The position numbers and the translations under genes are program-made. The notes under the pieces were generated by a model. That model was not told the origin of the DNA. It saw only the letters and a program-made list of their open reading frames with translations, and ran no database searches. Shown here in pieces: positions 48,198 to 60,979 of a DNA stretch of 64,000 bases. The stretch covers positions 4,139,501-4,203,500 of the forward strand of contig NC_051103.1 of assembly GCF_901709675.1 (NCBI RefSeq). The letters are read 5' to 3'. Source of the stretch: Syngnathus acus (Eukaryota; Chordata; Actinopteri; Syngnathiformes; Syngnathidae). Positions within the stretch are counted from its first letter, which is position 1, and every line of letters starts with the position of its first letter.

Positions 48198-50297
48198 CTA
48201 ATGGAGTACACTGGTGTCTCATTTCTGTATCTATTTTGACTTTTGTGTCACTTTGTGTGTCTTCATTCATTCAACCTATTTTTATTGCTTCACCTCTGTT
48301 TATGCTGACACTCTTTTACTACAAAATCTGTTTTTCCCCCCCGATGTGTTTTTATTGCTTCACCCGTTTATGCTGACACTCTTACTACAAAATCTGTTCT
48401 TTTTTTTTATATAAACAGATTCTTTTGTTCAGCATGTCTGTGTAAATATATAAGCGTAAATGGAATGAACGCTTCAATTAGATTACCGATGTCTTGTAAA
48501 TTTAACATCCCAGTTTCAAAAGGATTGCATAAGGACATATTGCGCCCCCTTGTGGAGTCACTTGGCAGAACAGATGCCATTTCAAAGCTCACCCACTTGA
48601 GGTGAACCATGACCCTAACCTGCCTCGGCATCAGAAGCATCAAGCACACAGTTGGGGACAGATAATTACTTCGGAAATAATTTAACAGAAGAAAGCATGC
48701 ATGCGAGATATTTACCCTATTTTGTTGTCCTCCCAACATTTCCAAACACAATGCAGGGTTGCAACTGAGTATGTCATACTGCTAATTCTCAATAAGAAGT
48801 GACACACATTTGTTGCACACATTTCATTAAGTCTGTCGCTCACATTCTTTTTCCCCATACGCGCCAAACCCAATCAAAGGCTTTGTGTGTTTGTCTGTGC
48901 TTGAGAAAATAAGCAAATAAACGAGCAGATAAAGATAAATCCTGTTTCCATGTGCTCTCACTTCACTTGGCTCGCTCGCATGAAACAATTCGCCGGCCTT
49001 AAAATAGCCATGTTTGTGTCTGTCGCATTCACGGGCAACGTCAAAGAGAACTTTGAACGGCGACGTTACACGGGAACTTTAACACACACAAACACAACAC
49101 ACTCACAGACAACTGGATTCCTGCTGCTGGATCCTTTCATAAAGATACATTATTGCCATATCCTATGATGTTCCCATGGCAACCTTAAGATCCTGTGCAG
49201 ACAAAAAGAGGAGGGGGAGTAGGTGTGAGGATGTGGTGAGGCTTGGCCTCATTACAGATACAGAAAACACAATAACCTGACTCAATTCAACCTTATGGAC
49301 CTAATGAATACATATATATTATACAGAGTAAAAGAGTATGTGCAATGCACTGTAGCTTGAACTTAAAAAACAACAACACCTGAGTCACATCCATTATGAC
49401 ACAGAAAATATATTTATTTAAGTGTTTACTAAAAAAAAAAAAAAAAACTTTTCTGTAACACAGTGAACCCCCACATATTCCTGGTATCGGCTTTTGCAAT
49501 CGCACCCTTTTGCGCTTTTAAAGAAATTGACATTTGAATACAAAGTGCGGGGGAACATGTAGACCGATAATATAACAATGCTCACAGGCATATATAGTAT
49601 TCTTTATCCTTTATTAAGAGTGACTGTACATCGACTATGCTTGAATTATACTGCCCCCAGGTGGCCAGACGTGGCAGGACAATACCCATGAATTGAAGCA
49701 AAAATGTGAAGAATTGAATGCTTTACATTGTATTTAATGATTTAACTGTAATTAGTTAGTCGTGAAATAGCGGGAGTTCACTGTATTCAGCTATTTGTTT
49801 CCATGACAAAAAAGAAAAATGTGCACTCAAATCCTAAACTAAAGCACAAAACAAATGCACATTTATAAGGCAATTTGATCCCTACATGTTAATGGTTGCT
49901 ATGCACTGGAATATATTACTTTTTACTCAAAAAGAATTACAAAACAAGAAAATAAATACAAAAATGCCACTGAATTTGTTACAGATTGGATTGTGCTGCT
50001 CATACAACAGCTTTTTACAATCATACCTGTCCCAGTTTTTGTAAACGGGGTGAGAGAGGTTATCTGGTTCCTTCATAAGATGGTTGATAATACGCCCTTA
50101 TTTAAATCCATCTTTGGAAAATTCCCCTGCATGTGCGCTCCTTCAGGACGACGCTCACTCCCTCTGAGCAAACAGATGGACGGATGTATCAGAAGTGTTG
50201 TGCCAAGCCTCCCATGAGGACACGAAGAGGAAAAAAAAAGAAAAGAGTCTGCATCTTCGGCCACCAAATGGCCAAGAGTTCCCGTGTGTAAAGTACG
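48198..50297. other. Intergenic space between convergent birc5 and mosmo
   Basis: Contains the 3' UTRs of both genes. AATAAA at 48916-48921 may serve birc5, and minus-strand AATAAA at 49610-49615 may serve mosmo. CTCF-core-like words lie at 48541-48555 and 49651-49666. No coding exon is evident. Confidence 0.45.
48279..48405 (+). repeat. Tandem duplication in the birc5 3' region
   Basis: A unit of about 55-70 bp starting TTTTTATTGCTTCACC and containing TTTATGCTGACACTCTT and ACTACAAAATCTGTT is present twice, at about 48279-48335 and 48349-48405. Copy two lacks a few bases. Confidence 0.9.
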
Positions 50298-51766
50298 TCA
50301 GCCGGGTAAGCAAACCTTCCCAGCAAACAGCAGGCCCACGATGGTGAAAAATATGGACAGAACGAAGAGGACATAGGAGGAACCCACCCCGGTGTTGTTG
50401 GGCAGCTTGTATGGCTGTCCTCCAACCTCATTGACGTAGAAGCCGATTGGGAAAATGAGGGCGGCCATACAGAAGAGGACAACTGAGGTAAGACAAGGAG
50501 GAGAGCGTGAGAATTGTCAGACGTGAGGGATTCGCACTTGCTGTGGGGAAATATTGGAGGAACGATGCGCACTGTTTAAGGCCAGAGACCCTTCCAGTAA
50601 GATTTTTTTTTTTCCTAAAGATCTCATAATTCTAACACCATCTTCCACAAGTAGCTCAAAAGGTCATATGAATGAAAAAGTTGCCAGATTTACAAAGACA
50701 AATAAAGCAACAATACAAAATAAATTGACGTTGTCTTTCACTGGCCATTATTGCAATTGAGGAGGGAGGAAGCGGCGAGACACCTACGTCCTGTGAAGGC
50801 GATCCAGCGTGCATATCGGACAACCTCACGACGCCAGTGGGACATGACCAGCAGACAACAAGTGACGGTCAGCGAGAGGATGCCCAGGATGATGAAGAAA
50901 AGGGTCGTGACCCACTCCGGGGGCATGTGAGGGGGAATGCACGTCCGATCTCGGCCGTGAATGGTCTGGCACTGTCGGACCAGACCGACAGTCAGAGAGC
51001 CTGGATGGGGAAAAACAAGTGTTACCATTGATAACTTACTAATCATTTGATAACATTGAGTTTACTTTTTCTCTTCTGTGTACATTGAGCACCTTTAGCC
51101 AAAATAAATGAGTCACATGGCTTGAATCCTCCAGGTGGAAGATCTCACCCTCCCAAGAGACCTCATTAAAAGTCACACATTCTCCTTCATAACACTTCCC
51201 GCCTTAATTATATGCGGATAATTAAGCCAACAAAAAGGATGGTGATTTCACAGTCATATTTACTGTGTAAGACATGATACACATTTTTCTAGGGATGTTC
51301 AAGACCATATTTTTCAGACCAATATGAGTAGTCACTGAGTACTCACGGATACTGCTAGTACTTTTGATTTTAAAAACTTGTAAACTGAGGCACTTGTAAG
51401 TTAAGCTACCAATGTACCTTTAATTCGTAGAGCGCTTTGGCACCATCTTGTGGCATTAGTGCGTTTTGGAAAAAGCATAAAACAGCAACTAGGTGAATAA
51501 ATAGCCTCAATTATCCGCAACTAGGCGGCGCTGTACTTGGTCAACTTGGGTGGGTATGCACTCTAGAGACAATCATTTAAAACTCAGTTTTCCATAAGAT
51601 GACTCCTTTAAACTGCCATGACGTGGGAAGTAGTAAAAGTTTTGCAAGATGATTTCTTACCGGCTGACTCTCCGGTGCTGATCCAGTCCGGATTCGCGAT
51701 GCTGGCGATGGCGAAGACTTCTGCAGCGAGGAAGAGACATCCTGAGATGACAGTCAGTTTATCCAT
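50298..51766 (-). CDS. mosmo: Modulator of smoothened (MOSMO), four-pass membrane protein
   Basis: Attenuates Hedgehog signalling; in mammals it acts with MEGF8 and MGRN1 to lower surface Smoothened (family knowledge). Exons in transcript order: 51766-51661, 51000-50788 and 50482-50298; 504 nt, 167 aa, the length of human MOSMO. The protein begins MDKLTVISGCLFLAAEVFAI (TM1) and carries an extracellular loop with CQTIHGRDRTCIPP (two cysteines). It continues WVTTLFFIILGILSLTVTCC (TM2), FCMAALIFPIGFYVNEVGG (TM3) and YVLFVLSIFFTIVGLLFAG (TM4), ending VCLPG. It belongs to the claudin/PMP22-like fold. TMEM235 sits beside BIRC5 in human and was considered, but this sequence matches MOSMO. uqcrc2 lies upstream on the same strand, as at human 16p12.2. 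Confidence 0.93.
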
Positions 51767-53145
51767 GTCCGTGGACACACACAGGTGGTGCTGGTGGTCC
51801 GGTCTTTGTGGCTCGATCCCACCTCAAGTGTCCACAGCTAGATGTGAATCACGCTCATGGCGTTGAATCTCACAGTGTGAAAGTGCTCCATCCAAAACAA
51901 TCCTCCAGAGGATTTTGCCATGCAGCCCTCGGAGGAGGGATTCATCGCCTGTTTTCACGTACCGCCATCCCGGCAACTTTCCCACGAATATTCCTCAGCA
52001 AGACGCCTGGATTAGTCACACAAAGTGGATGCGTTAGCCGCTACAATTATTCTGCAATCACACCAAATCGATGCAGTCGACTTTCCTGCAGCCCGCCGTA
52101 ACACTCTTGTTATAGAATTGTCAAAAACAAAATATTAGTTCACTTCTTTGTCGCTATTACTATTTTTTAAATTAAATTAAATACGTTCAAGCTAGACGAC
52201 GCAGTGTTTTTTTACGAAAAGAGGACGCGTTCAAGCTGCAAAAAACAAACTCAAATCCAGCAAGCTTGCTTTCTTCGCGTCTGTCAACGGGAAATCTCGC
52301 GATATCATACGGGAGGAGGTGCCCCGCGGCTACTTCAGGTACCCCCAAATCTCGTTTGATATGAAACGAGTAAACAAAATAAAAGAGAAAATTTACACCC
52401 AAAAAAACAGTGAGCATTGACTGTCAATTCCTATAAATGGGGAAAAAACTGAACAAATATTACATAGAATTATATAAACTATATAAAATATATAAAACAC
52501 TGAACGCAAGGTAAAAAGGACAGACTTTGAAAAGTACTAAAGTATTTTTTTTAAATTAACCATGTTAATAACTTGACACAATGAGAGGTTGAAAGAAGAA
52601 ACAATAGCCTGAAAATTTGATTTCTGCTTGTAATCAAGTATTTCTTACTTGCCACGTTTGATGAGAAGTTGAACGTGGAGCGTGTATCCAAAGTCGTAGA
52701 TGAAATACATACATACATCCGGATTAGTCAAAAAGTCTGTGGTTTTTAGTTTTCAATCACATTGCATTTGTGTATTTCAACTACCCTGTTGATGAAAAAA
52801 CAAAGCAATACATACTCAGTTTCATCAGTTATTTGGCTTTTGTAATACATTTCTTTTTTATTATATAGAGACCTTATGAACAGCGACATGACAAACCACA
52901 ACTCTGTCAGGCAGATAGAATTTATCCATTATTTTTTACATGAGCTATACATTAAACTGCATGTGAGCAAATGAGAAATGGTGTTGCGATGACCCCAAAA
53001 CAAATCTTAACATATATATAAAGACCCAGAGGACACCTCTCAGACCAACAGTGCAGGAACGGCGCATTTCTGTTATAGTGGAGGAAACAAATTCCAAAGT
53101 GAAACGACAAGCCGAGGAGGTGGTGGAAGCAAGCAAGCGCTGGTT
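51767..53145. other. Space between uqcrc2 and mosmo, with likely mosmo promoter
   Basis: Both genes run on the minus strand. CpG-bearing sequence with TCTCGCGA (52295-52302), a BANP/ZBTB33-type core, lies about 530 bases upstream of the mosmo ATG and may mark its promoter. AATAAA on the minus strand at 52857-52862 is suitable for the uqcrc2 3' end. No open frame of interest. Confidence 0.45.
52857..52862 (-). promoter_or_regulatory. uqcrc2: Poly(A) signal of uqcrc2
   Basis: AATAAA on the minus strand about 285 bases after the uqcrc2 stop. Confidence 0.5.
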
Positions 53146-56100
53146 TTAAATTTCGTCGACAAAGGGTGTTTTGATAAGGTTCCCGCTGGAAGACATGGTC
53201 TTTTTGCCAGACACAAACTTTTTTGCAGCCTGGGAATAAATGCAAAAATGAGGATCATTAAAATGTGCGTCAGCCACAGAGGAAATTTACTGACGAAATA
53301 AGCAATTCAGCCACATATACACTCATTCGGTACACTTTTACCATTTAAGATAATTCTATATTTTGCATAAATTATTTTAAAATATTCTATAAATATACTA
53401 GATACAACAAATTACTACTACTGCATCTTGATGTGATGCGCGACTACCTCAACCAAAATAGAAAAGTGTGACTTAAGATAAAAATACAAATTGTCATACA
53501 TCAGATTTATCGGAGCACAAATAAAGAAGCAAACAAGGCTCTTACGTTGGCCACATCCGTTAAAGAGACGTTGTCGATGTTTTTGGCAAATTCTTCCGGG
53601 GATTGGTAGGCGCCACTAGCCAGTGCCTGAGCGCCCATGGCCTCAAGCAAACCTTCTGAAGTCTCCAGAGTCATCAGCAAGTGAGACTTGAGGGAAATCC
53701 TCCACAAAAAAAACAAGGGTCGCTCAACAAGTTTCAAGCATACAAGGCGATTGAAAACTCTTGTTTTTCACCCTTCAAATATTTGTAAATTATCTATGAG
53801 TATTTTCACCTTGTACACTTGTTGGGTTGTTATAAAGGGAAACAATTGCGGAGTTAAATGCTTCCAATTGCAAAGTTTCTTACTTGGCCCGAGTGAGGTC
53901 AGCAGCTGTGACTCCGCCCTCGGCGACAGCTTTCACCTCAGCAAGAGCGGCCTTGACAACCTGCAGCGCACGCAAAAATATAACATTATTTCTCATATTT
54001 GGGAACGTGCTGCTGGAGATTGTACGGATCGCGGCAATGACTATACTTACATCGCCGGTAGATCCTGCTTGGGAAATGGTGTAGACTCCAAACAGCCCAG
54101 AGTCAGAGTAGCTGGCGTTGAAAGCACTCACCTGTCAAGATAAAAAAAATAACAATAAATGCAAATTGGATATAAAATGCAGTTTCACGCCAAGGCCGTT
54201 GTGTGCCTATCAGGCAACTGCTCACATCAAAGGGGTCAGCAGTTGCCTTGGCAACCCCCTGCACTAGTTTGCTAGTTGCATCAGAGCCCCTCTTGATCCG
54301 CGGACCAGCTCCCAGCAGGTGCTGCAGAACGCTGAAGGCCACAGCCTCACCGGTGCCTGAAGCTGCTGCCTCGCTCACAACGGCAGAGTGGACCAGGCTG
54401 CTGGTGCTCGGCAGCCGGACCTCACCTGGAGAGCATACAGAAATACGAGAAAAATAAAACAAGACAAGTTGGAGGACTTATTCTGACATCACGAATTGTA
54501 TAATATGACTTGCGTTCCACATAAGTATGATTAGTATGGTAAAATTGGAGCCTGTCAAGATTGTTCAATGTGTCCCGTACCTCCACGATAGCGGGCTTGG
54601 CCAGCTGATGTTCCGCCGCCACCGCGGATGTTAAGGAACTGCTCTCCTACTTGCTTCAGAACGGTATGATCCACACCTGTAGACACCATTGAAGCTCTTT
54701 TTGTTTTTATTCATTTCTAATTCCAAGTGTACTAGAAGGTTACATGAACTACGATACGTCCTTACCAAGTCCAACAAGTGCCATTCTTGCACTTGTAAAA
54801 TGATTCTGGACAAACTGGTGAAGCTGAAAACAAAAGAGAGCAACAATCAAGTTGAGAGCTGAGCTTGACACTATCAGGAAGTAGAATAGAGGGACATTAC
54901 TCACATGCTCAGACTGGATATTTCCCACCATGTAGTCAGGACAGTAAAGGGAGTTGGACAGAGCGTTCTTGTAGGCGGCTTCATGGAGACTTTCAACCAC
55001 AGCTGGGACAAAACAATGGACAGCAAGCTCAATATTATAATTTGCATGTGTGTAATGTGAGAGAGCTGAGCCACTCACCTATGTGATCACTCTGTCCTGC
55101 TTGATCCTTGTCAACCTTTACCCTGGGTGTGAGATTGGACACCTCCCACGGGCGAAACTCTGGCGCCGTTGTCACATTGATCAGATACTCCATCACTGTG
55201 TCGCTATTGAACAAGGACACTCAAATAAAATACTTGCACATAACCTAATGCTCTTGAATTTGTCAGGAAATTTGAAAAATGATGGAAATCTGAATTTTGA
55301 GGAGAAAAAATTATCTGGCATGATTGGTGCTTACTCACATGTCATCTCGCAAGCAGTCAACAGTGTAGATCATGTTCTCTCTGGATGAAGAAGCACTAGA
55401 GAGGCACAAATGTGAAAAAGAATAAAAGGAATGAATAGCAAAAATGTTAAATTGTTGTTTTTTTTTCTCCTTCTCATGGCCACTGACCTCAGTTTACCTC
55501 CAACAGCTTCGATAACACGGCATATCTTGAAAGCTGAAGCTCCTTTGGTAGTCTGGAAAAAAGGCACTACAATTAAACTCCACTTACTGCCATGTTTTGG
55601 CATCTGCAGTATACAGGATGCGTCAATTATTATTAGGTTTTAGATTTTGATGGCAGAGCTGTACACAGTGTGAGACTAAAATGGGGGGGAAAAAATTGAC
55701 AGTCGATTGTAGCAACGCATCATACCAGGTTGGCAGCCAGTCTGAGGACGTGGGTAACGCCCTGGTTGTCAAGGGTCTCATAACGACATCCAGCCTTAAC
55801 AAACACACCAATCTTGGAAGCTGGTGAGTAGTTTTCCAGGGAGGCGATCACCAGTCCACTGGGCAGTCGGCTCACCTGGAAGAGGACAACGATCAATTTT
55901 AGATCATTTTCATCAGGGAAGATGAAAGTTGAGCTGGGTAATACAGCCTTAAAATAAAATTGAACATATTTTACAAACATAACACAGAACTATGCTGTCT
56001 GGACCCAGCCTTCCTCCTCACTGCGCAACATACATGAACATCCTGGATGGAGTGAGCAGCCCCTGGAGTCAGCTTGAGGCCACCCAGGGGCTCAACAAGA

Positions 56101-56708
56101 GAGCGGTCTGCTCTGACAGCTGCATAGAAGCGTCTCTGTGGAGAAGAAAACCAACATCAACAACCACTGACCTGCACATCTTGCGGCTGAAATTTAACAT
56201 GTTCAGCAGCCCTGGTGGTCTCCACCTTACGGGCAGCCTGCGCCGCGTAAAGCCTGGTCTGAGAAAATAGTAAATGGAAGGTGGGATGATAGGTAGAACA
56301 TTTCACATACTCTGAAATGACTAAACATGAGTTTGTTTCTCAACTCAGTGAACCTATATTGATAAGAAGCACAGAAAGGTTATCTTAAATGCTCTAAAGT
56401 TGTGTGGGATCGTTTCTCGTTTACTTTTCCCAACCTGTCTATTGTGAATATTAATTTATTTACTATTATTATTATTATACATTATAATAAAGCATAAATG
56501 GTAAACAAGGAAGCGGCAGTCCTCCTGAGGTTCTCAGGTGACAGCCCCTTTCCCACAGCGAGTCGGGACGTGAACTCGGAAGAATTCACCACACAAACAG
56601 CGTGAAAAAGACAGCGACAAAGTGAGAAACCGTACCCATTAAATTAGAGAGGTTTGGTTTACAAATAGTCCTTACCGATAAATGCGTGAGTCCCCGGAAC
56701 CCTTTCAT
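53146..56708 (-). CDS. uqcrc2: Ubiquinol-cytochrome c reductase core protein 2 (complex III)
   Basis: Matrix-facing structural subunit of respiratory complex III, derived from the mitochondrial processing peptidase family. Exons in transcript order: 56708-56676, 56258-56172 (2a), 55875-55726, 55552-55488, 55395-55339, 55203-55079, 55002-54905, 54823-54766, 54676-54581, 54425-54226, 54131-54051, 53960-53884, 53699-53546 and 53229-53146. This gives 1,365 nt, 454 aa (human 453). Landmarks are [70 protein letters not shown] and [19 protein letters not shown], ending TPFVDEI. The HxxEH zinc site of active peptidases is degenerate ([10 protein letters not shown]), as expected for core 2. A second version of exon 2 lies at 56135-56034. 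Divergent from snu13. Confidence 0.95.
56034..56135 (-). CDS. uqcrc2: Alternative exon 2b of uqcrc2
   Basis: A 102-nt open segment, phase 0 to phase 0, has a strong acceptor (TTTTCTTCTCCACAG) and a good donor (CAT then GTATGT). It encodes [18 protein letters not shown] and [16 protein letters not shown], which parallels exon 2a ([15 protein letters not shown] to FQPQDVQ): both start R-aromatic/aliphatic-YAA and end QDV. Only 36 nt separate it from exon 2a, and keeping that intron would bring in an in-frame TGA. Using 2b in place of 2a gives 459 aa. Expression is not shown by the sequence itself. Confidence 0.75.
56172..56258 (-). CDS. uqcrc2: Exon 2a of uqcrc2
   Basis: An 87-nt exon, phase 0 to 0, with acceptor ATTTTCTCAG and donor CAG then GTCAGT. 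It encodes [18 protein letters not shown] then [16 protein letters not shown] fits an R-3 type mitochondrial processing site (R-x-Y before Ala). With 2a the protein has 454 residues, nearest to the human length. Confidence 0.85.
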
Positions 56709-57302
56709 TTCCCCTCGCTCTGTCCTTCAGACCAGGACGACGGGGTAATATGGCGGCGTCAAAGTGCCCTACTGGGTTCAACATCTTCTTCGTCGTGTTG
56801 GTGTGATTTGTTACTGCCATCTACTGGTATGGAGAGTGGCTCGGTCACGCACTCCTATTTTTAAAACAAGAACACGTACAATAATAAATTCCATGTGATC
56901 AAAATGTAAAAAATATATATAAAAAAACCAGAGGATACAACGTCAAGCAACTATTAATATAATAATCCAAGTGAACAGAAAAAAAAATTAGTTGTATAAT
57001 TTTTCAATTGTAGCAGTTCCATTCCAAATCGGTAGGTGGCGTAAACGCACCGTCGTGAGACCAGAAAGAGGCACCTGAAAAAGAAGTTCCATTTCCGATT
57101 CCGCAAGCAACTGCCTACGCACATTAGGCTACACGTGAAGCAAACGTTTCAGCTAGCGACAAGCCGTAACATTTGTGCGTTCCGTAGCAGTGAAAGAGCA
57201 AATCTCTCAATTTCGCATTTTGTTGATCCACTATCCCTACCAAAAGGGAAATACTCCTCCGTGAAGCATTTTGCCGAGAGGGAAGAAATACCAAGAAGCG
57301 CA
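56709..57302. promoter_or_regulatory. Divergent promoter region, uqcrc2 / snu13
   Basis: The 594 bases between the two start codons hold both promoters. AATATGGCGGC (56747-56757) is a perfect YY1-type site close to the uqcrc2 start, as is frequent in promoters of mitochondrial and translation genes. ETS-like TTTCCG cores lie near 57090. CTCF-core-like words in opposite orientation lie at 56813-56827 and 57030-57041. Confidence 0.55.
56747..56757 (+). promoter_or_regulatory. YY1-type site
   Basis: AATATGGCGGC fits AANATGGCGGC exactly. It lies about 40 bases upstream of the uqcrc2 ATG, where the transcript start would be expected. Confidence 0.5.
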
Positions 57303-58047
57303 ATGGTGAGGGTTTTGTTGAATGGACCAAACTTGCTATTACCATGTGCATGCTAACCGCTAGCGTCAAAGTTTAAACCATTGAGGGAAGTTCAACTTTA
57401 AGGTAACTGCGGAACAAAATGTACATTTGGATTTAAAAAAGTGTATTTTGTGTGCAGAGTGAAGCTCCAGTGAACCCCAAGGCCTACCCACTGGCCGACG
57501 CCGTACTCACCAAAACCATCCTGGATTTGGTGCAACAAGCCGCCAACTACAAGCAGATAAGGAAGGGGGCCAATGAAGGTGCGGCTGCTAATTTTTATCT
57601 GGAAAAAATTGGGAAATATTAAAAATATATATATTTTTGTCTGGCTATGTTGTTAATCTGGTCCTGCTGTATCCTTAAAATGTTGCAGCTCAGTTCAAAT
57701 GCGCCTTGTCTCAATAAAATTTGGGAAACACTCTTATAAAGGGTTACTGACGTTTCATTTATTATTATGCTTTTTCTCTCCCAGCCACAAAGACCCTGAA
57801 CAGAGGAATTGCGGAATTCATCGTCATGGCTGCTGATGCTGAACCACTGGAGATCATCCTCCACCTTCCCTTGCTCTGCGAGGACAAAAACGTCCCGTAT
57901 GTGTTTGTACGTTCCAAACAAGCCCTGGGCCGAGCCTGTGGGGCGTCGCGAGCCGTCATCGCTACCTCGGTCACCATAAAGGAGGGCTCTCAGCTGAAAC
58001 CCCAAATCCAGAGTGTCCAAATGGCTATTGAGAGACTGCTTGTGTAA
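57303..58047 (+). CDS. snu13: SNU13 / 15.5K, k-turn RNA-binding protein of U4 snRNP and box C/D snoRNPs
   Basis: Binds the kink-turn of U4 snRNA and box C/D snoRNAs and nucleates assembly of those particles (family knowledge). Exons: 57303-57305, 57458-57578 and 57785-58047; 387 nt, 128 aa, identical in length to human SNU13. The first coding exon contributes only the ATG, followed at once by donor GTGAGG. The L7Ae-family core shows [13 protein letters not shown] (RNA contact), [34 protein letters not shown] and ALGRACG, ending IERLLV. NHP2, a relative, was rejected because the sequence follows SNU13 throughout. Divergent from uqcrc2 and followed by crym on the same strand. Confidence 0.95.
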
Positions 58048-58175
58048 TTTTTTTTTTTTTAATTGTTCATACAGAACAGGGAGTTTTCAATTTAGATATG
58101 TTATTAAATGAGAAAATAATTCAGTTATGTTTATATGGTTAGTATATTTGTTTGTCATGGCATTCCCTGATTCAG

Positions 58176-58181
58176 AATAAA
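58176..58181 (+). promoter_or_regulatory. snu13: Poly(A) signal of snu13
   Basis: AATAAA about 130 bases after the snu13 stop; the first canonical signal on that strand. Confidence 0.7.
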
Positions 58182-58634
58182 ACTTTTATAAACATTTTTC
58201 TATTTGTATTCTTGCTTTGTTATGCTGTACAGTGCACACAATTCACTATCAAATGCCTTAGATCTGTTAAATTCAAAATAAGTAGTACAATCAAAAAATA
58301 TATTGCTTGCATTTTCACTTGGTAGTGTATGGCAGATGTCACAAAATGGATAGACTGAATTTTAAATAAAAGGTTAGGTTCAGCAACAGGTGAGATCTTT
58401 AGCAGAAATGTAATCGCTTTAAATTACACCGCATGGTAAAATCCATATTGTACAATGGCTCTATAGGTCAAGCTAAAAATAAAATATACATTTGACGACC
58501 GCGCGGCTACGGTTCACTAAGCCCGGTCGTCCACGGAAGAACCACTAGGCTACGCTCATGTGTTTGAGGTAAACGTACCGAGAATTTTACCACGACTGCA
58601 AAAAGATCCCAACTCCGCAAGCAAACTCGCAGCA
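58182..58634. other. Space between snu13 and crym
   Basis: About 450 bases must contain the crym promoter and leader. A short upstream reading frame ATG TGT TTG AGG TAA (58558-58572) precedes the crym ATG. Just upstream, at about 58541-58556 on the minus strand, is a GTAGCCTAGTGGTT word like a pol III A-box, without a matching B-box. Confidence 0.4.

Positions 58635-60979
<2,345 letters not shown>

Noticed and set aside
50298-51766. Naming the four-pass protein tmem235, which neighbours BIRC5 in human
   Set aside because: The 167-residue sequence beginning MDKLTVISGCLF and ending KVCLPG is MOSMO; uqcrc2 next to it also fits.
56136-56171. Splicing exon 2a directly to exon 2b of uqcrc2
   Set aside because: The sequence begins GT and ends AG, but 36 nt is too short for a vertebrate intron. 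The two exons in series would also lengthen the protein to 488 aa.
57303-58047. Naming this gene nhp2
   Set aside because: Both are L7Ae-type proteins, but the length (128 aa) and segments such as [19 protein letters not shown] are those of SNU13.
58497-58560. Possible tRNA or SINE on the minus strand before crym
   Set aside because: There is an A-box-like GTAGCCTAGTGG, but no B-box follows and no acceptor stem pairs.
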